Part shown: positions 9,035-17,698 of the stretch, piece by piece
Layout of the letters: each line of letters opens with the position of its first letter
Numbering within the stretch: the stretch's first letter is position 1
NCBI GenBank assembly: GCA_963721115.1
Contig: CAVRIA010000021.1
Coordinates: 186,001-250,000 of the forward strand
Direction of reading: 5' to 3'
DNA length: 64,000 nt
Source: CAVRIA01 sp963721115
GTDB lineage: Bacteria; Desulfobacterota; Binatia; HRBIN30; CADEER01
Program-made: the position numbers and the translations under genes
The notes under the pieces: generated by a model
Seen by the model: the letters and a program-made list of their open reading frames with translations, nothing else
Told to the model about the DNA's origin: nothing
Databases searched by the model: none

Positions 9035-10393
9035 ATGCGAATTGATTTCCATGACCTGCGCTGGTCCGACCCGCGTCGAGCTGGTACATCCAGGATCGTG
9101 CCGGCGTCGCGAAGCTCTTTGCTCTCCAAGGTTTCCTGCGCCGCCCTTCTCGCGACGGCGATCTGGCTCGGTGCGTCTCCCGGTGCCAACGCGCAGGACG
9201 TCCAGATGCCGGAGGCATTGAAGCGTGGCTTGCAGAACCGGGGACCGGCGCGGCCTGACGCGAAGACGAAGGAGGAGCTCCAGGCGAGCGAGAAGCGCAA
9301 GGCGCCGGTTCGGGTGCCGGCCCTCGTTCGCGCCGCACGCGCCGGTGACAAGGCGGCCGTCGAGCGACTCCTGGCGAAGGGGGTGTCACCCGACACCGCC
9401 GACGCCCTCGGCATCACGGCGTTGATCGCGGCGGCGGAGCGAGGACACACGGAGGTGGTCGAGGTTCTGCTGGCGGCGGGGGCGAATCCGAACCGGAGCG
9501 ACAAGAACGGCGCGACGCCGCTCCTCCGTGCCGCGGGGGGCGGACACGTCGATACCGTGCACGCACTGATCGCCGGCGGCGCGGACGTCAACGCCAGCAG
9601 CCCGAAGGGCTGGACGGCGTTGATGGAAGCCGCCTTCCACGGCCGGACGGACGCGGTCCGGCGCCTGCTCGAGAGCGGCGCGAAGGTCGACGCTGCCGAT
9701 GCCAGCGGCGCGACGGCACTGTACCGCGCCGCCGGAAACGGACACCTCGAAGTCGTGCGAACTCTCGCCGAGAAGGGCGCCGGCGTCGACCACGCCGACC
9801 GCCGCGGGATCACGCCGCTGCTGGTGGCCGCCGCGGGCGGCCACGGGGACGTGATCACGTTCCTGCTCCACGCCGGGGCCAGCCCGAGCGCCCACGACGA
9901 GGAGGGGACGACGGCCCTCATGGCGGCCGCGTGGAAAGGCCATGTCCAGGCCGTCGACGTCCTCCTCGCGGCCGGCGCGGACGTCCAGGCGGTCCGCAAG
10001 GATCGGACGACGGCCCTGATGCTCGCTGCCACCGAGGGCCACGCCGATGTCGTCAAGCGCCTCCTCGCCAAGGGGGCGAAGGTCGATGCACGCGACGGCG
10101 GCGGTTCTACGGCGCTGTCCTTGGCTGCAGGCGACGGGCATGCCGAGGTCGTGCGGCTGTTGCTCGCGTCCGGCGCCGCCGTGAACGCGGCGGACGACAC
10201 CGGCACCACCCCGTTGATGGGCGCCGCCGCCGACGGCGACGTGGAAACCGTGCGAGCGTTGCTCGGTGGGGGCGCCGATCTGAACGCGATCAACGAGGAC
10301 GGCGAGACGGCCCTCGGGCTCGCCAAGGATTCGTACAGCGACGATGTCGTCGCCCTGCTTCGCGCGGCCGGGAAGAAGCGGAAGAGGAAGTGA
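9035..10393 (+). CDS. Secreted ankyrin-repeat protein
   Basis: A 452-residue protein with an N-terminal extension, a hydrophobic segment (VSCAALLATAIWLGASPGANA) and a likely signal peptidase site after ANA/Q, so it is probably periplasmic or exported. A short charged linker is followed by about eleven 33-residue ankyrin repeats of the form GxTALxxAAxxGHxEVVxxLLxxGAxVN, from about residue 91 to the end; the first and last are partial. Ankyrin repeats bind partner proteins; no catalytic domain is present and the partner is unknown. It ends in a basic KKRKRK tail. It starts 23 bases after the ThyX-like gene and ends just before a strong bidirectional terminator. Confidence 0.9.
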   Translation: MRIDFHDLRWSDPRRAGTSRIVPASRSSLLSKVSCAALLATAIWLGASPGANAQDVQMPEALKRGLQNRGPARPDAKTKEELQASEKRKAPVRVPALVRAARAGDKAAVERLLAKGVSPDTADALGITALIAAAERGHTEVVEVLLAAGANPNRSDKNGATPLLRAAGGGHVDTVHALIAGGADVNASSPKGWTALMEAAFHGRTDAVRRLLESGAKVDAADASGATALYRAAGNGHLEVVRTLAEKGAGVDHADRRGITPLLVAAAGGHGDVITFLLHAGASPSAHDEEGTTALMAAAWKGHVQAVDVLLAAGADVQAVRKDRTTALMLAATEGHADVVKRLLAKGAKVDARDGGGSTALSLAAGDGHAEVVRLLLASGAAVNAADDTGTTPLMGAAADGDVETVRALLGGGADLNAINEDGETALGLAKDSYSDDVVALLRAAGKKRKRK

Positions 10394-10412
10394 AGGACCG
10401 GGGCTGAACAAA

Positions 10413-10449
10413 AGAAAAGGGGGGAGACCATCGGTCTCCCCCCTTTTCT
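10413..10449. terminator. Strong bidirectional rho-independent terminator
   Basis: A perfect 17-base-pair stem (10413-10429 with 10433-10449) closed by a three-base loop. The stem has six consecutive G:C pairs, and the A-tract and T-tract on its two flanks let it act in both directions. It sits between the convergent ankyrin gene (plus) and the Cys-rich protein gene (minus) and probably terminates both. Confidence 0.9.
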
Positions 10450-10466
10450 CGGTTCTTGATCCGGCA

Positions 10467-10868
10467 CTACCGGACCGGCGTCTTCAGGAGCACGGCGCAC
10501 GGATTGCAGATGAACTTCAGCTTCTTCAACTGAACGGTGCCGTTGATGAACTGGTCACTGACGCTGAACTGCGGAGTGCCCTTGAAGCCCTTGCACTGGT
10601 GGCAGCAGTAGTCCGCGCCGGCTGGGTTGGCAATCCCTTCGCCGTTCTTGTCCGTCTTCACGCAGACGTACTTGAGCTTGCACTTTTCGAAGACCCCGGC
10701 GCTCACGATGTCAGAGTGGGTGCCGGTCTGCTTGCTCGCCAGCTTGGCGGGGATCTTCAGATCCTTCGCCTGGTAGCAGGCGTAGTGGTTGTCCTGCGCC
10801 ATCGCGGTCGATGCCATCATGAAGCCGACCGCCAGGGCCAGGGTCACCAGGAGAATTCTCGTCTTCAT
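10467..10868 (-). CDS. Small secreted cysteine-rich protein
   Basis: From the ATG at 10868 (MKTRILLVTLALAVG) the protein is 133 residues with a clear signal peptide ending ASTAMAQ/D. The mature part has eight cysteines (CYQAKD, EKCKLKYVCVKT, DYCCHQCKG, ICNPC), suggesting disulfide bonds in the periplasm or outside the cell. A purine-rich site (GGGGGGACAG) precedes the ATG. The frame is open further upstream, but that part lacks a signal peptide. I do not recognise a named family; the pattern of a short signal peptide plus a Cys-rich body recurs in the pectinacetylesterase gene of this window. Confidence 0.8.
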   Translation of the reverse strand: MKTRILLVTLALAVGFMMASTAMAQDNHYACYQAKDLKIPAKLASKQTGTHSDIVSAGVFEKCKLKYVCVKTDKNGEGIANPAGADYCCHQCKGFKGTPQFSVSDQFINGTVQLKKLKFICNPCAVLLKTPVR

Positions 10869-11138
10869 CTCTGTCCCCCCTTCGTTCCTGTTGGGAAACC
10901 GCTCCCTCCCGAGAACGGTTTCAGTTCTCACTTCAGTCGGCGTGTTACTACCACACTGGATCCAGTACGGAGCAAGAAGATTTCCTCTTTCGCCCACGAA
11001 GGGTGAATTGGGTATCTGAGGCCCAGGGCCGAGCGGGAAATAAAGGCCCAGACCCGGGAGGGAACGTCGTCTAGTGCACTCGCGGAACCGCTTTACCGGT
11101 CACTGGTCACGCCCCTTCCTTCCCTGTACCTTCCCCTC

Positions 11139-11648
11139 GTGGAGCAAGCCCTCCGACAGCGCTTCTACGAAGCCCTCGACCTCTACAACCGGGGCGACTA
11201 CTTCGCCTGCCAGGAGATCCTGGAGCCGCTGCACGCGGAGAGCGATCCGGGCGACCGGGAGATGATCCGGGCGATGGTGATGCTCGCCACGGCGATGCAC
11301 CTGCACTTCAAGCGCGGCGGCGGACGCGGCGTGCTCAACCTCATCCGCCAGTGCCTGCTGATCCTCGACGACCACCGGCCGGCGGACCTCGGCGTGCGCG
11401 TCGACGAGCTCTACGAAGCGCTGGAGGCCTACCTGCAGGAGCTGCAGGACCGCCGCAAGCCCGGCGCCGGCTTCTTCGACCGCTGGCTCGTCCCGCGCGT
11501 CCGCTACGCCCCGAACAGGGGTGATTCGAGACAGGCCACGAGGTCACGGCGACGGCGTGGCTTGCGACGGGGCCTTGGATCTCGTCGTAGCCAGCCGCAC
11601 CCCAATCCCGCGCATGCCGGAAGCATCTCGGGCCGCTTTTGCCCTTGA
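11139..11648 (+). CDS. DUF309 domain protein
   Basis: A 169-residue protein starting at a GTG (MEQALRQRFYEALDLYNRG). The block FYEALDLYNRGDYFACQEILEPLHAE matches the DUF309 family, a small all-helical domain, here with DPGDREMIRAMVMLATAMHLHFKRG. The family function is unknown. The last 50 residues are rich in Arg, Ser and Pro and look like non-conserved tail or read-on sequence, so the true C-terminus may be uncertain. It stands alone between the terminator region and the DUF3604 gene, which begins 50 bases after its stop. Confidence 0.8.
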   Translation: MEQALRQRFYEALDLYNRGDYFACQEILEPLHAESDPGDREMIRAMVMLATAMHLHFKRGGGRGVLNLIRQCLLILDDHRPADLGVRVDELYEALEAYLQELQDRRKPGAGFFDRWLVPRVRYAPNRGDSRQATRSRRRRGLRRGLGSRRSQPHPNPAHAGSISGRFCP

Positions 11649-11698
11649 CGACTGCGAGCGATACGTACTATCGATGCTGTGCCGGGGAGGTGCCAGTC

Positions 11699-14377
11699 GT
11701 GAACGCCCTCAAGGTACAGGTTGCGTCAGCCCTGTTGGTGTCTGGTGCGTTCGTCGGTCTGCTCTGTGGCGCCGGGTGCGGCGGCACGGGCACCGCCTCG
11801 ACGGCTTCGACCAGTCCCACGGCAGCGCCGAGCACTGGCGCTCCTGGCACGGCAAGCCCCACGCCGACTCGACCGCCGCCCGCATCGCCGAGTGCGACAC
11901 GGCACCCGGCCAGCCCCACTCCTCCGGCCGCAACGCCGACGGCGCGACCGCTTTGTACGATCACCCCGGGCATGCTGCCGTTCGAGCGCACTGAATGTCG
12001 CCAGACGTGTGACCACTACGATCCGCTGAAGCAACCGTTCTTCGGCGAGACCCACCTTCATACGGGATACTCCTTCGATGCCTCGACCCTCGACACCCGC
12101 AATCTGCCCCCCGACGCGTACCGCTACGCCAAGGGTGATGTCGTCGGCCTGCCGCCGTGGGCCGATACGCGCAGCGGCACGCCGGCCCCGGGCTATGCGG
12201 GCCCCACCCTGGTGACCGAGCTTCCATACTGCCTGCCCGGCGAAGCTTGCCAGTATTCGGCGACCCGCACTGCACAGCTGCCACCGGGGCGCGCTCTCGA
12301 CTTCGCGGCGGTCACCGATCACTCGGAACAGTTCGGCGAGAACAACATCTGTCTGTTCGAGGGCACAGAGCCCTGCACCTCCGACGCGGACTGCACGGTG
12401 TCGGGGCAGGTGTGCAACGGCATCGAAGTTCTGGGAACCACCGGAGTCTGCGTGCCCGACGGTTATGAAAGTCAGCTGTGCAAGGATGCGCGGCTCGGAG
12501 CATCGCGGCTGCGCTCCAGCCCGGTCGCCGGTGTCATCGCCGGCTTCGAGAACCTCGCCGAGAACCCCTCTCGGCCCCCCGGTATCTGCGGGGACGGCGG
12601 CTCTCGCTGCGCCCAGCAAGCTCAGCTCGTTTGGCAGAAGATCATCGACGCTGCCGAGGCGGCCTACGACCGCACGGCGGCCTGCACGTTCACCTCGTTC
12701 ATTGGCTACGAGTACACCGCCATGGCGGCCAACGGCCGCTGCAGCGGTGACCTGCTCCCCTGTTGGGACCAGATGGGTACGGGCCAGCCGTCGCGCGACT
12801 GTACCGGATTCGCCGACCCGACGGTGCCGCAGAAGCAGACCTGCGAGAGCGACTTCGTCGGCTCGGCGGGCGGGGACAACCTGCACCGCAACATCATCTT
12901 CCGCAACGACGACGTCATCGATGCCCCCTTGAGCAACATCGAGGCACCCCTGGCGTGCGGCGCGGGAAGCGACTGCAACAGCAAAGGGCAAGTCGCCTCC
13001 CCCATGGAGATGCTGCGTGCGCTGCGGCAGCAATGCCTGGAGAACCCCGAGCATCCGCGCTGCGACGTCATCTCGATCCCTCACAACCCGAACATGAGCC
13101 GCGGCAGCATGTTCCTGATTCCCGAAACCCTCGACGAGGCGCAGATCCGCCACGACCTCGAGCCGCTGGTGGAGATCATGCAGGTGAAGGGGCAGTCGGA
13201 ATGCCGCTACTCGCCGGAGACCGGAACGTATTGGAGTCAGGATCCGAATGCGCCGGACGAGCTGTGCGATTTCGAAAACATGAGCTACTCGCGTCTGAAC
13301 GGCGTGTACGTAGCCGCGGATCAGCAGGACAAGGACTGGCTGCCGCCGCGGGCCTACGTGCGCGAGACGCTGAAGAACGGCATCGGCTACGAGGCCGCGA
13401 ACGGCATCAACCCCTTTCGACTCGGCTTCGTCGGCGGGCTGGACAACCACAACGGCACGCCGGGCCAGAGCGAGGAAACCGATTACGCCGAGCACGGAGC
13501 GCACGGAATTCAGAGCTTCGCCGTATCTGGGGAGATCCTGAACGAGAAGTTCTTCCTCGGCTTGGAGACCAACGGTGGCGCCCTCACCGTCGCCTGGGCC
13601 GAAGAGAACTCTCGCGATTCGATCTTCACGGCGCTGAAGAATCGCGAGACCTATGCCACCAGCGGCACGCGCCCCATCGTACGTTTCTTCGGCGGCTTCG
13701 ACCTGCCGCCGGACATGTGTGACACAGGCAGCTTCGCCGAGCGCGGCTATGCCGACGGCGTGCCCATGGGCGGCTGCCTGAGCGGTGCTCCGGATCCTAC
13801 CGGGAAATGCGTCAGCGGCGACGGCGCCGAGAGCCCCCGGTTCGCGGTCAACGCCATCATGGATCCAGGCTGGCCCGGGCACTCGGGCACCATGCTGCAG
13901 CGCATCCAGATCGTGAAAGGGTGGGTGGACAGCGCCGGCGGCACACACGATATCGTGTACGACGTCGCCGGAGATCCCGACAACGGTGCGGGTGTCGATC
14001 TGCACACGTGCGCCCCGACCGGCGCCGGCGCGCCCATGTTGTGCGCCGTGTGGAGTGACCCGGACTTCGACGCGGCACAGCATGCGTTCTACTACGCGCG
14101 CGTGCTCGAGAACCCGAGCTGTCGCTGGAGCCAGTATTACTGCAATGCCCGCGGCGTGGATTGCAGCCTGCCGCTGGGGACGTGCAGCTCCATGGACCCC
14201 GCCGTGAACGGTCGTGATTGCGACGGCAACGATGAATGCGACGGGGGCGTGTGCACGGCTCCCGCCAGCTATACCGAGTTCGAATACCGGCAGTGTTGCG
14301 GCGACGCCGTGCCGAAGGCAGTCCAGCAGCGGGCCTGGACATCGCCGATCTGGTACAGCCCGACAGCCAGCGACTGA
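11699..14377 (+). CDS. DUF3604 family lipoprotein (PHP-like)
   Basis: About 892 residues from the GTG at 11699, which is preceded by GGGGAGG. The N-terminus has a hydrophobic segment and a possible lipobox (CGAG/C), then a Thr/Pro/Ser-rich linker (residues ~35-85). The body has the DUF3604 blocks PFFGETHLHTGYSFDA, DFAAVTDHSEQFGE, FIGYEYTAM, DVISIPHNPNMS, RLGFVGGLDNHNGTPG and the C-terminal AFYYARVLENPSCRWSQYYC. The His/Asp pattern resembles PHP-type metallophosphoesterases, so a metal-dependent hydrolase is likely; the substrate is unknown. Cys-rich stretches such as CTSDADC and GNDECDGGVC are inserted. Its stop overlaps the next gene by one base, suggesting coupling with the PPIase and HupE/UreJ genes. 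Confidence 0.9.
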   Translation: MNALKVQVASALLVSGAFVGLLCGAGCGGTGTASTASTSPTAAPSTGAPGTASPTPTRPPPASPSATRHPASPTPPAATPTARPLCTITPGMLPFERTECRQTCDHYDPLKQPFFGETHLHTGYSFDASTLDTRNLPPDAYRYAKGDVVGLPPWADTRSGTPAPGYAGPTLVTELPYCLPGEACQYSATRTAQLPPGRALDFAAVTDHSEQFGENNICLFEGTEPCTSDADCTVSGQVCNGIEVLGTTGVCVPDGYESQLCKDARLGASRLRSSPVAGVIAGFENLAENPSRPPGICGDGGSRCAQQAQLVWQKIIDAAEAAYDRTAACTFTSFIGYEYTAMAANGRCSGDLLPCWDQMGTGQPSRDCTGFADPTVPQKQTCESDFVGSAGGDNLHRNIIFRNDDVIDAPLSNIEAPLACGAGSDCNSKGQVASPMEMLRALRQQCLENPEHPRCDVISIPHNPNMSRGSMFLIPETLDEAQIRHDLEPLVEIMQVKGQSECRYSPETGTYWSQDPNAPDELCDFENMSYSRLNGVYVAADQQDKDWLPPRAYVRETLKNGIGYEAANGINPFRLGFVGGLDNHNGTPGQSEETDYAEHGAHGIQSFAVSGEILNEKFFLGLETNGGALTVAWAEENSRDSIFTALKNRETYATSGTRPIVRFFGGFDLPPDMCDTGSFAERGYADGVPMGGCLSGAPDPTGKCVSGDGAESPRFAVNAIMDPGWPGHSGTMLQRIQIVKGWVDSAGGTHDIVYDVAGDPDNGAGVDLHTCAPTGAGAPMLCAVWSDPDFDAAQHAFYYARVLENPSCRWSQYYCNARGVDCSLPLGTCSSMDPAVNGRDCDGNDECDGGVCTAPASYTEFEYRQCCGDAVPKAVQQRAWTSPIWYSPTASD

Positions 14378-15363
14378 TGGCTTGGCAGCGGCGACACCTG
14401 CTGCGGCGCGCGTTGTGCAATCCAGTCGTGCACTTCACCGTCATCGGCACCCTGCTGTTTGCGCTACGCGGCTTGACGCGAGCGCCGGTGGAAGGCGCGC
14501 CGTCGAGGGCGGGACGCGCAGCGGTCGTCCTCTCGGCCGAGCGTGTTCGGCTGCTTCGGTTGGATTTCGAGCAGCGCTGGGGCACGCTGCCAACGCGGGC
14601 GCAGCAACGCGCCATGGTGGAACGAAGCATCGAGGAGGAAATCCTCTACCGCGAGGCGCGCGCGCTGGCCCTGGGCTTTCGGGACGCCAGCGTGCGCCGG
14701 CGCCTGGTGGAGAAGGCACGCGCCGTGACGCGGCGGCCGGTCTACACCCCAGAAGAGCTGTACGAAGACGCTCTCGCTCTCGGGCTCGACGACGACCTGG
14801 TCATTCGCCGCCTGCTGGTCGAGAAGATGCGGCTGTTTCTGCAACACGACCCCGGCGACGCGCCGATCTCCGAGTCGGCGATGGTTGAATACATGCAGCG
14901 CAACCGCGAGCGTTTCCTTCAGCCCGAGACGGTCACCCTCACGCATGTCTTCTTCAGCGAGAACAAGCGGCACGAACACCTCGCTGCGGATGTAGCCGCC
15001 GCCTCGACCGCGCTGGCTGGACAACCGCCGTCACCAGCCGTCGTGGATCTGTCCGACCCATTTCCCCTCGGGAACCGGCTGCGCGCGTACTCGCCGCGCC
15101 AGCTCGTCGCGCGGTTTGGGAAGCCTTTCGCAGATCAGGTACTGGCGATGCAGCCTGGCAGGTGGTCGGCACCGCTGGTCTCGCCCTACGGGCTGCACCT
15201 CGTATGGGTGCATGAGCATGCGCCCGAACGGTTGCCGCCGCTCGACGCCGTGCGGGAGGCGGTCGAGCTGGCGATGCGGCAGGAACGCGCTGCGAGGAAT
15301 CTACAGAGCGGTCTGGCACGGCTCCGCAACCTCTACGAGGTTCACGTGGAGGGCTCATCTTGA
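14377..15363 (+). CDS. Membrane-anchored parvulin-type peptidyl-prolyl isomerase
   Basis: A 328-residue protein starting MAWQRRHLLRRALCNPVVHF, with one N-terminal membrane segment (VVHFTVIGTLLFALRGL), a SurA/PpiC-like helical region with long charged helices, and a C-terminal parvulin-like domain (TLTHVFFSENKR, GKPFADQVLAMQPGRWSAPLVSPYGLHLVWV). Such proteins fold exported substrates at the outer face of the inner membrane. The start overlaps the DUF3604 stop (TGATG) and the end overlaps the HupE/UreJ start (TTGA), so all three genes are translationally coupled. A plausible role is folding of the large DUF3604 lipoprotein; this is inference from position. Confidence 0.87.
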   Translation: MAWQRRHLLRRALCNPVVHFTVIGTLLFALRGLTRAPVEGAPSRAGRAAVVLSAERVRLLRLDFEQRWGTLPTRAQQRAMVERSIEEEILYREARALALGFRDASVRRRLVEKARAVTRRPVYTPEELYEDALALGLDDDLVIRRLLVEKMRLFLQHDPGDAPISESAMVEYMQRNRERFLQPETVTLTHVFFSENKRHEHLAADVAAASTALAGQPPSPAVVDLSDPFPLGNRLRAYSPRQLVARFGKPFADQVLAMQPGRWSAPLVSPYGLHLVWVHEHAPERLPPLDAVREAVELAMRQERAARNLQSGLARLRNLYEVHVEGSS

Positions 15364-16346
15364 ACGCGGCCCTGACGGCGCTCGCGGCGCTGACCTGGCT
15401 CTGCCTGGGGGCGCTGTCGGCGCTTGCGCACCCGCTCGATCCGGCCTTGTTGGAGCTGCGCGAGCAGCGCGATGCACGAGTGGAGGTGCGCTTCCAAGCG
15501 CCGCTGCCAGCGGGGTCGCTGCGGCCGGTGCTGCCGCGGCGCTGCATTGCGGTCTCGGCTCCGGTGTCGACCGTGACCCCGCGCAACGCGTTGCAGAGCT
15601 GGCAGGTCGACTGCGGCGCGGGCAGCCTGATCGGCGAACGCCTCGGAGTGGAAGGGCTGCGCGCGCGTCAGACCGATGCGTTGGTGCGCATCGAGCTGCT
15701 CGACGGCCGCCTGATCCAGAGCGTGCTGCGGCCGGATCAGCCGTTTATGACGATCCCCGAGCGCGCCGGCGTCGGCGCCGTGGTATCCGGGTATTTCAGC
15801 CTCGGACTTTGGCACCTCCTGTCCGGTCCGGATCATTTGCTCTTTGTGCTCGGCATCGTGCTGCTGGTGCCTGGCTTGCGGCGATTGCTGTCGACGATCA
15901 CGGCCTTCACCGTCGGTCACAGCCTGACGCTGGCGCTGGCAGTGCTCGGCTTCGTGCACGTACCGTCCGCGCCGGTCGAGGTGCTGATCGCCGCGAGCAT
16001 CTTCGTGGTCGCGGTCGAGCTCACGCGCGCCGCTTCGGGTCACGCACCGGGGCGCGCGGTGCCGGTAACCTTGGGGCTGGGTTTCGGCTTGCTGCACGGG
16101 CTCGGGTTTGCGGGAGCGCTGGCCCAGATCGGGCTGCCGGCAGGCGAAATTCCGCTCTCGCTGCTCGCCTTCAACCTCGGCATCGAAGCGGGGCAATTGG
16201 TGTTCGTCACCATCGTTCTCGCGGGCGCCGCCGCGTTGCGGCGCCTGGCGGTCCGCTGGCCTGCGGTCACCCAGCTGGCGCCCGCCTATGCCATCGGCTC
16301 GCTCGCCGTGCTCTGGATCCTCGAGCGCCTTGCCGTGATGGTCTAG
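15360..16346 (+). CDS. HupE/UreJ family membrane protein
   Basis: A 328-residue protein from a TTG start at 15360 that overlaps the previous stop. It has a signal peptide ending SALAH, a periplasmic domain of about 110 residues, and then at least six membrane segments. The block LGLWHLLSGPDHLLFVLGIVLL, followed by TAFTVGHSLTLALA and GFGLLHGLGFAGAL, is the HupE/UreJ_2 signature; its conserved His and Asp residues suggest metal (nickel or cobalt) transport. No urease or hydrogenase gene is nearby. The close link to DUF3604 and a PPIase suggests metal supply to that putative metalloenzyme. Confidence 0.9.
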   Translation: MNAALTALAALTWLCLGALSALAHPLDPALLELREQRDARVEVRFQAPLPAGSLRPVLPRRCIAVSAPVSTVTPRNALQSWQVDCGAGSLIGERLGVEGLRARQTDALVRIELLDGRLIQSVLRPDQPFMTIPERAGVGAVVSGYFSLGLWHLLSGPDHLLFVLGIVLLVPGLRRLLSTITAFTVGHSLTLALAVLGFVHVPSAPVEVLIAASIFVVAVELTRAASGHAPGRAVPVTLGLGFGLLHGLGFAGALAQIGLPAGEIPLSLLAFNLGIEAGQLVFVTIVLAGAAALRRLAVRWPAVTQLAPAYAIGSLAVLWILERLAVMV

Positions 16347-16400
16347 TGGGCCGCACGCGCGGCCCGTCGAAGCAGGGTCGAAAGTTGCGCGACGTTCGGC

Positions 16401-16455
16401 GAGTCACGTCACTTTCCGCTATGCCCCGAGATAGACGGCCGTAGCGTCGGTGATC
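16401..16455 (-). repeat. Duplicated gene-end remnant, copy A
   Basis: About 55 bases that match 20440-20494 at roughly 50 of 55 positions. On the minus strand both copies translate to ITDATAVYLGA, as if both are the C-terminus of one ancestral protein: copy B continues SWKVT and stops, while copy A stops at once because of a base change. The rest of the 344-base gap between the HupE/UreJ gene and the HYR gene holds no convincing gene. Confidence 0.6.
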
Positions 16456-16690
16456 CGAGCCATCACCCCCTGCTCCCTCGCTTCAACGGCGCCTCCGCTT
16501 CGGGGCGCGCATGAGATCCGCGGCATCACGCTCCTCCAGCCACGCTCGCTCCTCGTCAGAGCGGCGCCTCAGACATCCGGCCGCACCTGGTCTTCGTTGC
16601 CTCGGTCGCCACGGTGTGATAGCGAGGCCGCTCATCGGCGCCGGGAAAGAGCCGGCAAACAGGTAGCTGGCGGTAGGCAAAGGAGGTCGG

Positions 16691-17125
16691 ATGGCGAACT
16701 TCGGCTGGTCTCGGCGTGTTTCGCGTTGCGCGGCGGTTGCCCTCACGATCGTCATTGGCGGCCCCTTGGTGGCGGTGTCGCCCGTCCACGCGGTGACGTG
16801 CAGCTTGACCTGCCCCGCCGACATCGTCGCCAACACGCAGGACCCGGCGGGGCTGGTGGTGAACTACGACCAGCCGATGGCGGGGGTGGGCTGCACGACC
16901 ACCCAGCAGACCTCTGGACTGCCGTCCGGAGATGTCTTTCCGCCGGGGACGACGCGCGTTGGCTTCCGGGATCAGAACGATATCGCGGCGACGTGCACGT
17001 TCGACGTCACGATCACCTTCTTCGACGGGAAGACCGCCCCGGTGCTCGACTTCGGGGCTCTGATCGCCTTGGCTGTCGTCCTGGCCGGGTTCGGCTTCTG
17101 GTCGGCGCGCCGCCGCGCAGGTTGA
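16691..17125 (+). CDS. Exported HYR-domain protein with C-terminal sorting-like tail
   Basis: A 144-residue protein from an ATG after a strong AGGAGGT site. It has a signal peptide (CAAVALTIVIGGPLVAVSPVHA/V), then one HYR (hyalin-repeat, Ig-like) domain with CPADIVANTQDPAGLVVNYD and FPPGTTRVGFRDQND, cysteine-paired. The end, APVLDFGALIALAVVLAGFG followed by FWSARRRAG, is a short motif, a hydrophobic span and an Arg cluster, the layout of PEP-CTERM/IPTL-CTERM sorting signals. Exosortase H is encoded at 23.6-24.1 kb, so this could be one of its substrates. The binding role is unknown. Confidence 0.75.
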   Translation: MANFGWSRRVSRCAAVALTIVIGGPLVAVSPVHAVTCSLTCPADIVANTQDPAGLVVNYDQPMAGVGCTTTQQTSGLPSGDVFPPGTTRVGFRDQNDIAATCTFDVTITFFDGKTAPVLDFGALIALAVVLAGFGFWSARRRAG

Positions 17126-17141
17126 TCTTCGCGGCGGCGAG

Positions 17142-17161
17142 GCCGGTGCCCTGGCACCGGC
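17142..17161. terminator. Hairpin after the HYR gene
   Basis: GCCGGTGCC and GGCACCGGC are exact reverse complements with only two bases between them, 17 bases after the HYR gene stop. There is no T-run, so it may be a weak terminator or simply a palindrome. Confidence 0.4.
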
Positions 17162-17170
17162 CCGCGCCCT

Positions 17171-17216
17171 GCGCCGCTAATCGATGCCTGCAGGGGAACG
17201 CATTCACCCCCGGGTA
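17171..17216 (-). pseudogene. Remnant of the pectinacetylesterase gene 3' end
   Basis: On the minus strand this reads YPGVNAFPC followed by HR, nearly identical at DNA level to the 3' end of the pectinacetylesterase gene at 21108-21153 (YPGVNAFPCSID then stop). A single extra G turns the terminal SID-stop into HRL and removes the stop. The similarity is lost upstream of the YPG codons. It is therefore a small fragment left by duplication and deletion. Confidence 0.7.
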
Positions 17217-17374
17217 GCGTTCCCCGAACCCTTGCGGTCTTGCGAGACCGAACGTCGCAACTGCATCGAGGCATACGGCCCCGCGGATTCGGCCGGGTTC
17301 CTGGCAGGTCGCAGAACTGAACAGGCACGCTCGTTGCTGTCGCACATTGCCGAGAGGCAACCCGAGGAGGAGAG

Positions 17375-17437
17375 ATGCGCAGCCGGGGGTGGCGTCCGGG
17401 CAGAGGCGGGGGGCTACGTCACACCGCCGGCGCCTGA
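17375..17437 (+). other. Orphan ribosome-binding site and 20-codon ORF in decayed stretch 17217-17698
   Basis: A near-perfect Shine-Dalgarno sequence (GAGGAGGAGAG) precedes an ATG at 17375 that opens only 20 codons (MRSRGWRPGRGGGLRHTAGA) before TGA. The surrounding 480 bases between the pectinacetylesterase remnant and the first response regulator hold no other convincing gene. This may be the truncated 5' end of a lost gene or a leader peptide; I cannot tell which. Confidence 0.3.
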
Positions 17438-17698
17438 CGCGGCTGACGGCCGTTGCGAGCTGAGTGCCCCCGTGGGGGGTTGGGCGCTTTGCCTGTTTCC
17501 GACGAATCAGTGACATCGCTCTCTCTGAACCGTCCAGGTGTATATGTGCCCCGCGTGTTGGTATGCGCATTGCCCCATTTCGGATTGGTACGCCGAATGA
17601 TCGAGAACGAGCAGGGAGTCACGAGAGACACCGTCCAGTCGCCTGCCGGCTCCCGCCGTATGGAGGGTGTCCGAAGCATGGGCCGGAGGGTTCGGGAG

